Positions 8,443 to 16,349 of a stretch of 35,204 nt of DNA are shown piece by piece. The stretch is from Desulfuromusa sp. (lineage in GTDB: Bacteria > Desulfobacterota > Desulfuromonadia > Desulfuromonadales > Geopsychrobacteraceae). Numbering within the stretch: position 1 is the stretch's first letter; each line of letters opens with the position of its first letter. The notes under the pieces are model-generated. The model did not search any database. It was not told the origin of the DNA and saw only the letters and a program-made list of their open reading frames with translations. The stretch lies in contig JAOZQF010000003.1 in the NCBI GenBank assembly GCA_029932345.1, positions 1 to 35,204 on the forward strand, given 5' to 3'. The position numbers and the translations under genes were made by a program.

Positions 8443-9661
8443 TATTGATTTTTTCCTTCGAACCTTTATATTTGTACGTCTGCCGGAGATTACTGATAAT
8501 CCCCTGGGGACGGAAAATCATCATCAGCACCATCGCTGCCCCAAATGCCAACATTCGATATTCAGAGAACGCGCGCATATACTCGGGGAGTAATATCAGT
8601 AAAAACGCGCCGAGAATAACCCCGAGAATAGAACCCATACCGCCCAGAACGACAATAGACAAAATGATCGCCGACTCCATAAAGGTAAAGCTGGCGGGAT
8701 TGATAAATGTTGTTTTAGAAGCAAACAGAACCCCGACCATACCGGCCCAAAACGCACCGAGTGCGTAAGCGGAGAGCTTGGTTCGAGCGATATCGATACC
8801 CATAGCAACGCAAGCAATCTCATCTTCACGCATGGCAATCCAGGCACGACCAATCCGGCTGTTTCTTAGACGGGTCGTCACCAGAATAGTAAAAATAACC
8901 ATCGCAATCATAATGTAATAGATATAAATAGTGGAATCTGCCAGGCTTAAATCCATGCCAAAAAAACTAGGCTTATCAATATTGGCAATCCCACTCGGAC
9001 CAAAAGACAAAGCATCCCAGTTTTCCATGACAACCTTGAAGATCATCCCGAAACCGAGAGTGACAATCGCCAGATAATCACCACGCAACCGGAGAATTGG
9101 GAAACCAAGGATAACACCGAAGAGACAACCAAGGATTCCACCAATCGGCAGCGTAATCCAGAAACCAAGATCGAAGTGATGGTTGAGCAACGCATAGGTA
9201 TAAGCACCGACGCCAAAGAAAGCCACAAATCCCAGATCCAGCAATCCGGCCAGGCCGACAGTGATGTTTAATCCGAGCCCGAGGACGACATAAATCAAAG
9301 CCGAAATCATAATGGTGCTCTGATAGGTATCAAAAACCAACGGAAAAACCAGTGCGGCGAGTAAAATCACCCCCATCGCTTTGTAGCGAAAGGACATATC
9401 CTCAAGCAACAGTTGTGTTTTACTGCGGGTTTCCCCACCTTCATCAGCAACTTGCTTTCTTACCTGCTGTCGCGCCAGCATGTAACGCCAGAGATACGAC
9501 AAGACAAAAGCGCCAATCGCCACCCAGAGCATATTCATCCAGCGCCAGACAACCACCTGATCCATGGTATTGACACGCACAGCCAGCAACGGAAAGGTCA
9601 GAAAGACAAACCAGAGTGATACCAAAATTGATTGTTTAAAATTTTTCAGCATACCCGTCAC
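8435..9661 (-). CDS. livM: Branched-chain amino acid ABC transporter permease LivM
   Basis: 'LGLNITVGLAGLLDLGFVAFFGVGAYTYALL', 'LRLRGDYLAIVTLGFGMI', 'GRAWIAMREDEIACVAMGID'. Confidence 0.93.
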   Translation of the reverse strand: MTGMLKNFKQSILVSLWFVFLTFPLLAVRVNTMDQVVVWRWMNMLWVAIGAFVLSYLWRYMLARQQVRKQVADEGGETRSKTQLLLEDMSFRYKAMGVILLAALVFPLVFDTYQSTIMISALIYVVLGLGLNITVGLAGLLDLGFVAFFGVGAYTYALLNHHFDLGFWITLPIGGILGCLFGVILGFPILRLRGDYLAIVTLGFGMIFKVVMENWDALSFGPSGIANIDKPSFFGMDLSLADSTIYIYYIMIAMVIFTILVTTRLRNSRIGRAWIAMREDEIACVAMGIDIARTKLSAYALGAFWAGMVGVLFASKTTFINPASFTFMESAIILSIVVLGGMGSILGVILGAFLLILLPEYMRAFSEYRMLAFGAAMVLMMIFRPQGIISNLRQTYKYKGSKEKINNG

Positions 9662-9663
9662 CT

Positions 9664-10566
9664 TTAAACCTTTTGTTTATGGGACTTGCCGAGGATTCCG
9701 GCAGGCCGCAGGATCAGGATAAGAACCAGCAGACCAAAGGTAAAAACATCCTCATAGTCACTGGAAATATAACCGGCAGCAAAGCTTTCTGCCCAACCGA
9801 GAACCAGTCCTCCGAGCACCGCCCCCGGAATGGAACCGATACCACCCAGCACCGCAGCAGTAAAAGCCTTTACCCCGGCCAGGAAACCAATATAAAAATT
9901 GACCTGACCAATGTATGAAGCGACCAGAACACCGCCAATTGCAGCCAGAGCTGAGCCAATTATAAACGTCAGTGAAATAATCCGATCTACATTAACCCCA
10001 ACCAGACGCGCCATATTCATATCCTGCTGGGTCGCACGCATCGCCTTTCCAACTCTGGTTTTCTTGATCAACAGGGTCAGAAGAATCATCGTCACAACAG
10101 TTGTTATCAGGATGACCAGCTCCGGAGAACCAATAATATGAGCAACCGGCTCCATGAAATCAAAATCAGGGATCAACCGGGGAAAGGGTAGAAAATCAGG
10201 AGTTTGCGCCAACAACACATAATTCTGCAGAAATATTGACATTCCGATAGCACTGATTAACGGTGATAGGCGTGGGGCACCACGCAACGGACGATAGGCA
10301 ACTTTCTCTAAAGTATAGCCATAGGCGCAAGAATAGATGATGGCAATAACACCGGCCAGGATCAGGATTGAGACCCCGCTTAAACCGTAGATAGTACAGA
10401 CCCCGGCAACAATCAGCGCAACAAACGCACCGATCATGTAGATCTCCCCGTGGGCAAAGTTGATCAACTGAATGATGCCATAAACCATGGTGTAACCCAA
10501 AGCAATCAAGGCATAGATACTCCCCCGCGTTAATCCACCAAAGAAGAGTTGAAGAAAATATTCCAT
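9664..10566 (-). CDS. livH: Branched-chain amino acid ABC transporter permease LivH
   Basis: 'GLTRGSIYALIALGYTMVYGIIQLINFAHGEIYMIGAF', 'GKAMRATQQDMNMARLVGVNVDRIISLTFIIGSALAAIGGVL'. Confidence 0.94.
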   Translation of the reverse strand: MEYFLQLFFGGLTRGSIYALIALGYTMVYGIIQLINFAHGEIYMIGAFVALIVAGVCTIYGLSGVSILILAGVIAIIYSCAYGYTLEKVAYRPLRGAPRLSPLISAIGMSIFLQNYVLLAQTPDFLPFPRLIPDFDFMEPVAHIIGSPELVILITTVVTMILLTLLIKKTRVGKAMRATQQDMNMARLVGVNVDRIISLTFIIGSALAAIGGVLVASYIGQVNFYIGFLAGVKAFTAAVLGGIGSIPGAVLGGLVLGWAESFAAGYISSDYEDVFTFGLLVLILILRPAGILGKSHKQKV

Positions 10567-10588
10567 AATTAATGACCAACCGTTGGGG

Positions 10589-10607
10589 GGAAAATTTAAA
10601 ATTTTCC
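10589..10607. promoter_or_regulatory. 19-bp perfect palindrome upstream of livH (operator-like)
   Basis: GGAAAATTT-A-AAATTTTCC, about 22 bp upstream of the livH start on the - strand. Confidence 0.35.
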
Positions 10608-10621
10608 AGTTTTAAGACAAT

Positions 10622-10655
10622 TTCAGGGGACTGGTAAAAATACCAGCCCCCTGAA
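10622..10655 (-). terminator. Strong hairpin between the substrate-binding-protein gene and livH (partial terminator or mRNA-stabilising hairpin)
   Basis: TTCAGGGGACTGGTA-AAAA-TACCAGCCCCCTGAA, 14/15 paired with a 4-nt loop. Only a weak T-tract on the - strand. Confidence 0.6.
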
Positions 10656-10714
10656 AGGGCTTCATCAGCAGCGCAAAAAGATCAGAGTAAACGCTGTCTG
10701 TTCATCAATGATGC

Positions 10715-11830
10715 CTACTTAAGTTCGGTAAATGCGCCGTTCTCAACTTTGTAAACTGAGAAACCAACACCTTCAGCATCACCTTTACTGTCAAACTTGA
10801 TCTTACCGACTGGAGTCTCAACGTACTCAGTGCGCAGAACTTTTGTCACTGCATCATAATCGGTGGAACCGGCTTTTTCGATCGCATTCAACAACGCCAG
10901 AGCAGCGGAATAACCTTCCTGATAAAATGCACCCGGCTCAGCACCGTACTCAGCTTTAAACTCAGCGGTTGCAGCAGCATTGAGAGGAATACTGGAAAGA
11001 TCTTGAGGACCTGTGACATAGGCACCGTTTGCAGCATCACCAGCAACCTTAAGGAAACTGTCATCCTTTACGCCATCATCAGAGATAAAAATGGTCTTAA
11101 GCCGCTTACGCTGCATTTGTGAAACTAATTTGGAAGCCTCAGGATGATAACCACCAAAAATCAAAGCTTCAGCCTTATATCTACCGAGTTTCGCAACAAT
11201 GGAGCTGTAATCCATGGCACCCGGGGTAATCCCTTCGTACAGAACCACTTCCACTTTACCAGACTCATCCAGATATTTTTTGGCAAATTCGGCAAAACCT
11301 TTACCGTAGTCACCTTTGTCATGCAGGACAGCAACTTTTTTCACGCCAAGCTTATTGATGGCAAAATCAACAGCCATTTTTGCCTGCATGTCATCAGAAG
11401 CGATAGTACGGAAAAAGTTAGGATAATCACCACTTTGAGTCAAAGGTGGATTGGTCGCCGAAGGTGACATGACTGGGATTTTGGCATCTTTATAGATACC
11501 AAGAGCAGCCTTGGTAGCACCGGAACAGATATGGCCAAGAACGACATCGGCACCATCAGTCACCAACTTGGTTGCTGTGTTGGTGGCAATCTCTGGTTTA
11601 CATTGATCATCTTGAATCAACAGCTCAACTTGCTTACCAAGAACACCGCCATTGGCATTGATCTTCTTGACAACCAGCTGTGCAGCCTTCATAGCAGGGA
11701 TACCATAGGGAGCCAGGTCACCACTGTGGGGACCAGCAACACCAAGCTTAATCGTATCTGCAGCAAATCCAGTTGCTGCTATGCTCAAAAAGAGAGCGAA
11801 GGTTGAAATCAAAACGGTCATTTTTTTCAT
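10715..11830 (-). CDS. livK: Branched-chain amino acid ABC transporter substrate-binding protein (LivJ/LivK-like)
   Basis: Start MKKMTVLISTFALFLSIAATGFAA (signal peptide) with CAGGAGGCAC upstream. 'IKLGVAGPHSGDLAPYGIPAMKAAQLVVKKINANGGVLGKQVELLIQDDQCKPE'. Confidence 0.93.
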   Translation of the reverse strand: MKKMTVLISTFALFLSIAATGFAADTIKLGVAGPHSGDLAPYGIPAMKAAQLVVKKINANGGVLGKQVELLIQDDQCKPEIATNTATKLVTDGADVVLGHICSGATKAALGIYKDAKIPVMSPSATNPPLTQSGDYPNFFRTIASDDMQAKMAVDFAINKLGVKKVAVLHDKGDYGKGFAEFAKKYLDESGKVEVVLYEGITPGAMDYSSIVAKLGRYKAEALIFGGYHPEASKLVSQMQRKRLKTIFISDDGVKDDSFLKVAGDAANGAYVTGPQDLSSIPLNAAATAEFKAEYGAEPGAFYQEGYSAALALLNAIEKAGSTDYDAVTKVLRTEYVETPVGKIKFDSKGDAEGVGFSVYKVENGAFTELK

Positions 11831-12033
11831 GTGTGCCTCCTGAAAATTAAAGTTGGGAAAAATACCGATAGATTTATCGAATAAATATGTATAATTCAAA
11901 GCACCGAAGTGGTCAAGAATAATTCTCACATATAAGAGAAACTGGTTAAAATATTCCCTATTTTAATTGTTTTCAGCCTTTTCTGGCTAAAATTCATCCC
12001 CCATATATCATCGTTATTAACCAAATTTCCGTT

Positions 12034-12993
12034 TTATTTCATCAGAAATTGACGTTTCATTTCATCAATCATGGTCTGAATTTTAGCTTCCGCCGTGACA
12101 AGTCGGGCAAGTTGCTGAAGATTGATGTAAAATTGATCCATTGCTTCAGCACCTAAATCATCGCCAACAACGGTAAAAGCCTTTTCAACTTGTGTCACTC
12201 CAAATTTACCAATGTGATTTCCGGCAATCGCTTTAAAAATAGCTAACGTCCGCTGCCGCTGTCGATCTTGAGTTTGTGTTTGTGAGCGTATGGCCGTCTC
12301 CTCACGCTTGTGCCGCTCTTCCATTAACATCTTACGGGTTCGCTGCCAGATTGGACCCAGGTTGGCAGAGCCCATCAAATCAGCCAGGACGATTTTATCG
12401 GCACCGAGAATTTCCAATATATCCAGCTTTGCCCCCGGCAAGCTGGCTACTGATGCTGAAATATCCGCTGTCGGTTCAAGTTCCATATTGCCTTCGTGAA
12501 AAAAACCGAGGGGGTACCCCTGATCATAAAAGATCAATGCGGTCTGATTATCAGCGTAAATTCGCAGGCAAACAGTGAGCCCTTCAGCCTTGATTCGATC
12601 CAGGTGTTTTCGCACATCAAAGCCGCTCAAATCCTGTTTTCTTTGTAGATAGCGGCCATGCAAGAGAGCATGAACGCCCAACACCAGGTCTTCTGATAAT
12701 CGATAAATATTCAAGACAGCGCTGCCCAGAATAGAAACTTCAAAAATTCTGGCTATGGCATCATAAGCGATCAAACGCCTGAATTCATCCTTATCAATGA
12801 AAATTGAGCTAATTAATTGACCGTCCCGAAACAAAACCACCCCACCCCCCTGAGCTGCATCAAACCGGAGGTAGCCAGTGAAATTCCCACGTCGCAATTT
12901 TTCCATTGCTTCGGGAAGATTTATTCGAGCCGGGTTAACTTTTTTTCTGACCGGGTTGCCACGGGGCAAAAAAATCATCGTCAAAAACTCCAT
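12034..12993 (-). CDS. Uncharacterised protein with a DUF4388-like N-terminal region
   Basis: ORF 12034..13041. Internal start MEFLTMIFLPRGN (12993) is plausible. 'EAMEKLRRGNFTGYLRFDAAQGGGVVLFRDGQLISSIF' resembles DUF4388-type sensor/roadblock-associated proteins; family assignment tentative. Confidence 0.55.
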   Translation of the reverse strand: MEFLTMIFLPRGNPVRKKVNPARINLPEAMEKLRRGNFTGYLRFDAAQGGGVVLFRDGQLISSIFIDKDEFRRLIAYDAIARIFEVSILGSAVLNIYRLSEDLVLGVHALLHGRYLQRKQDLSGFDVRKHLDRIKAEGLTVCLRIYADNQTALIFYDQGYPLGFFHEGNMELEPTADISASVASLPGAKLDILEILGADKIVLADLMGSANLGPIWQRTRKMLMEERHKREETAIRSQTQTQDRQRQRTLAIFKAIAGNHIGKFGVTQVEKAFTVVGDDLGAEAMDQFYINLQQLARLVTAEAKIQTMIDEMKRQFLMK

Positions 12994-13068
12994 TGTAGCT
13001 ATCTGGCTTGAACTGGTATTCTTAAAAAAAACGTGGAACATTAAAGGGTTAAACCTGTCACGACACCA

Positions 13069-14988
13069 TCAACTCTGCAAACCTTCCCATTGCAGATAAA
13101 GATCATCTAAATTTTCTTTCAACTTAACATGATCTGCATTAATTTGTCGCCATTGTTCCTGATCCTGATAAATATCTGGACTCGCCATCCGTTGTTCAAT
13201 ATTTTCCAGTTGCTGTTCCGTAAATTCAATCTGACTCTCTATCCTGGATAGATCTCTTTGTTGTTTTTGTTCGCGTCGTTGCTGATTTTTACGGGTTGCA
13301 TGTGCCTGGATACGACTCTCTTTATCGTTGACAGAACCCCCTTCAGATAATGGATCAAGGTGCTGTTCAACCCGATTAACGCTGTGAGTAGAATCCCCAA
13401 GAGCCTGTTTTTTGCACAAAAAATCGGCATAATTACCGGGGTAGGATTCAACCTTCCCGGCGCCAACTTCCAGAACCCGAGTTGCCAATGCATCGACAAA
13501 ATAGCGATCATGCGACACAAAAACGATGGTTCCCTGATATTTCTTCAAAGAATCGAGGAGAATTTGTTTAGATTGGAGATCAAGATGATTCGTCGGCTCG
13601 TCAAGCAGCAGCAGGTTAGCCGGTCGTAGCAATAATTTTGCCAGTGCCAAACGATTACGCTCCCCACCCGATAAAACGTTGACCGATTTTTCAATATCAT
13701 CACCCGAAAATAGAAATGCTCCCAGAATATTACGTAATCGGGGAACCATCGCCACTGGGGATTCGGACATTATCTCAGTATAAACATCGTGTGCGGAATT
13801 AAGTTCATCGGCCTGATTCTGGGCAAAGTAGGCCTGGAGTAAATTGTGACCTGCAACCCTCTCTCCGGCAACCGGCTGCTCAACCCCGGCCAGAAGACGC
13901 ATCAGGGTCGACTTGCCCGCTCCATTCGGGCCAACCAAAGCAACCCTCTCCCCCTGTTCCACCAGAAGATCCACCTGCTGCAACACTTCGAAAGTTCCAT
14001 AATGTTGGGAAGCATTTTTCAAACTGACTGCAATTCGCCCCCCTTTGGGTGGTGAGGGAAAAGTAAAAGCAATTTTTTTTCGCTGGGGAGGTAAAGAGAT
14101 CCGAACAATTTTTTCTAACTGTTTGACCCGACTCTGGACCTGTGAAGCTTTATTTGCCTGATAACGAAACCGGCTGATAAACCCTTCAATTCGACTGATC
14201 TCTTCATCCTGCTGCTGCTTTGCCTGCTTTAACGCGGCAATTTTTTCATCTCTGGAACAGATATAGCGACTGTAGTTCCCAGGATATCCGGTCAGATTAC
14301 CGTTCCAGATTTCAACAATCCGGGTAACGACCTTATCGAGAAAAAAACGGTCGTGAGAGACCAACACAATCGCATATGGATAATTGAGCAGATAATCCTC
14401 CAACCAATCACGAGCGGGCAGATCCAGGTGATTCGTCGGCTCATCCAGCAACAGTAAGTTAGGTTTTTGCAGCAGCAACTTGGCTAAAGCAATCCGCATC
14501 TGCCAGCCACCGGAGAAGGTTTCACAGGGCTTGTCAAAATCAGCACCACTGAAGCCAAGACCATGGAGAACCCGTCCCACTTCAGATTCCATTTGATAAC
14601 CGCCACGCTGCTCAAACAACTGCTGCAATTCAGCATAGCGCTCCAGCGCAGAGACATCATCAACCTCAGCTATATTTTTTTCTAACTGTCGCAACTCCGA
14701 TTCCATCTGCTGCAAGTCAGCTAAAGCACTCTGGGTTTCCACAAAGAGTGAACGTCCTCGATGTTCTAATCCATCTTGCGGCAAATAACCAAAGGTTGTC
14801 CCCTTGGCAATTTGCAGAGTTCCACCATCACTCTCAACTAAACCCGCCAAAAGCTTAAGCAATGTCGATTTACCTGCACCATTTTCACCACAAAGGCCAA
14901 TCCGGTCAGTTGGGCGAATATGCCAGTCAATTGCAGAAAAAATCCTTCTGTCTGCAAAATATTTATCAATTTTTCGGAGCTGTATCAT
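13069..14988 (-). CDS. ABC-F family ATPase (Uup/YheS-like, with C-terminal coiled coil)
   Basis: Two ABC cassettes ('GENGAGKSTLLKLLAGLVESDGG', 'GPNGAGKSTLMRLLAGV'; 'LSGGERNRLALAKLLLRPANLLLLDEPTNHLDL'), no TM segments, coiled-coil C-terminus. Confidence 0.93.
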   Translation of the reverse strand: MIQLRKIDKYFADRRIFSAIDWHIRPTDRIGLCGENGAGKSTLLKLLAGLVESDGGTLQIAKGTTFGYLPQDGLEHRGRSLFVETQSALADLQQMESELRQLEKNIAEVDDVSALERYAELQQLFEQRGGYQMESEVGRVLHGLGFSGADFDKPCETFSGGWQMRIALAKLLLQKPNLLLLDEPTNHLDLPARDWLEDYLLNYPYAIVLVSHDRFFLDKVVTRIVEIWNGNLTGYPGNYSRYICSRDEKIAALKQAKQQQDEEISRIEGFISRFRYQANKASQVQSRVKQLEKIVRISLPPQRKKIAFTFPSPPKGGRIAVSLKNASQHYGTFEVLQQVDLLVEQGERVALVGPNGAGKSTLMRLLAGVEQPVAGERVAGHNLLQAYFAQNQADELNSAHDVYTEIMSESPVAMVPRLRNILGAFLFSGDDIEKSVNVLSGGERNRLALAKLLLRPANLLLLDEPTNHLDLQSKQILLDSLKKYQGTIVFVSHDRYFVDALATRVLEVGAGKVESYPGNYADFLCKKQALGDSTHSVNRVEQHLDPLSEGGSVNDKESRIQAHATRKNQQRREQKQQRDLSRIESQIEFTEQQLENIEQRMASPDIYQDQEQWRQINADHVKLKENLDDLYLQWEGLQS

Positions 14989-15040
14989 TTTGACCGTCTC
15001 GTAGAATCAGATCATCGACTACACTTCTAAACCATTTTTC

Positions 15041-15094
15041 TCAACCACTGATCAAGCTGTTACCTAAAGGAGGTAACGCCTCCGCTAGTGCCAT
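15041..15094 (-). CDS. Candidate short leader ORF (17 aa, MALAEALPPLGNSLISG) upstream of the ABC-F gene
   Basis: ATG at 15094, TGA at 15041-15043, ending ~50 nt before the ABC-F start. Overlaps the hairpin GTTACCTCCTTTAGGTAAC. No convincing Shine-Dalgarno. Confidence 0.25.
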   Translation of the reverse strand: MALAEALPPLGNSLISG

Positions 15095-15182
15095 AATAGC
15101 GATGGTAGTCTCGATGGCAGCCTGGATAAGTTTAAAAAAAGGGAGCTGATTTATATCACAACACTACAACAAAAGAACCGCT

Positions 15183-15216
15183 AAAAAAAAGACCCTACTC
15201 AAGCAGCAGGGTCTTT
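15183..15216 (-). terminator. Rho-independent terminator for the cytidylate-kinase-like gene
   Basis: AAAGACCCT (15188-15196) / AGGGTCTTT (15208-15216), with a long T-tract on the - strand. Confidence 0.85.
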
Positions 15217-15244
15217 AAAAAACATCAGCAGAGATACATATTTG

Positions 15245-15940
15245 CTAATTAACATATCGAATCATATATTCTTCAGCTATCTCAGCGATTTTCCCGATAT
15301 CCAGGCGAGCGTTATTAATAACCAGATGGTAAAGGAGGGGATCTGCAACAAGTTTATCGGCAAAACGACGGATAAAATCATCACGCTGGCGTTGGTGCAA
15401 AGCAATAAATTCTATAGCATCCTTTTCACTCAGGCGGTGACTCTTCATAATTTTTTGAATACGAAACTCCGGTGTCGCAACTAATCTCAAATTAATACAA
15501 TTGGGCATATCCTGAACCGCAAAAACAGCACCACGGCCAACTAGAACACAGTTGCCTCGACGTGCAAAACTGCGAATGACAGAACGCATATGGGTGAAAA
15601 TTTCGGTCTCTTCTGCCCTGCTACTATCCAGAAACATTGAAAAGATCGCTTTAAGTGAAGATGGCGTGTCTTGAGATTTTTCAATCTGCTCAACGGTATA
15701 CCCTGAAAGTTCAGAGACCCGGTCAATAACCTGCCGACCAACAATAATCCAGGGCTCTCCTGCAACCTGTGCATTTAAACGTTTAATCAACGCTTCAGCC
15801 AACGGATAAGCTTCGCAGCCAAATTCCCGTGCGATAGTAAAGCATGGTGATGGCTTCCCCGCTTCAACAACCTGTTGCATCCGATGCCATGCCTGTAATT
15901 TTTGTTCCTGTTGTGGTGACCATAAATCGTTCATTACCAT
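15245..15940 (-). CDS. Cytidylate kinase-like family protein
   Basis: 'CFTIAREFGCEAYPLAEALIKRL', 'GNCVLVGRGAVFAVQDMPNCINLRLVATPEFRI', 'RDDFIRRFADKLVADPLLYHLVINNARLDI' follow the AAK/cytidylate-kinase-like layout. Confidence 0.75.
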   Translation of the reverse strand: MVMNDLWSPQQEQKLQAWHRMQQVVEAGKPSPCFTIAREFGCEAYPLAEALIKRLNAQVAGEPWIIVGRQVIDRVSELSGYTVEQIEKSQDTPSSLKAIFSMFLDSSRAEETEIFTHMRSVIRSFARRGNCVLVGRGAVFAVQDMPNCINLRLVATPEFRIQKIMKSHRLSEKDAIEFIALHQRQRDDFIRRFADKLVADPLLYHLVINNARLDIGKIAEIAEEYMIRYVN

Positions 15941-16134
15941 AACTGCCTCCCTTCCTATAGGTTCCTAAATTGAATCCCTATTTAGTGCTACCTGTTAATT
16001 ATAGCCGACAAACGGCAAGTTCGAAGCGATCAGATCAATTTTTCTTCTGAACTCACATTATAATTGGCATTTTTTAGCTGCAGATGGATTAACAATATCA
16101 CTATTGCACAACATCTGTTATACTCAGGTGTTAT

Positions 16135-16349
16135 TAATGAAGTTTTTGCGTCTCCGCGGTAGCCGCGTTGAGACCTGCAAGAGGGTCAAACATAAAAATT
16201 TCAGGGTGGTCATTACAAAAGAGTTTTGATCACTTGCGTAGCTAATTTACCGGACAAATCCTTCATAGACCCCGCTTAAAGCGGAGTGGTCTCTTGCAAC
16301 AGGATACCGGGATGAACCGCAAAACTATGCGGGCAGAAAGGTTTTAAAA
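16135..16349 (+). ncRNA. Candidate structured 5' leader of the RNase E/G gene
   Basis: Hairpins GTCTC-CGCGG-TAG-CCGCG-TT-GAGAC (16150-16174), GACC-CCGC-TTAAA-GCGG-AGT-GGTC (16268-16291), CCGCA-AAACTA-TGCGG next to the SD (~16317-16332). Long-range complement TGCAAGAG (16176-16183) / CTCTTGCA (16291-16298). Confidence 0.45.

Noticed and set aside
15061-15080. Strong SD-like AAAGGAGGTAAC on the + strand upstream of rne
   Set aside because: No start codon with an open frame follows (GTG CCA TAA). Better explained as one arm of a hairpin on the - strand leader.
16135-16349. rne leader as a GEMM (c-di-GMP/cGAMP) riboswitch
   Set aside because: Considered because of the Hypr-like GGDEF gene and the GAACCGCAAAAC string, but the GEMM core (GGGCAAACC ... 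GACGCAAAGCC with the tetraloop/receptor) is not recognisable.
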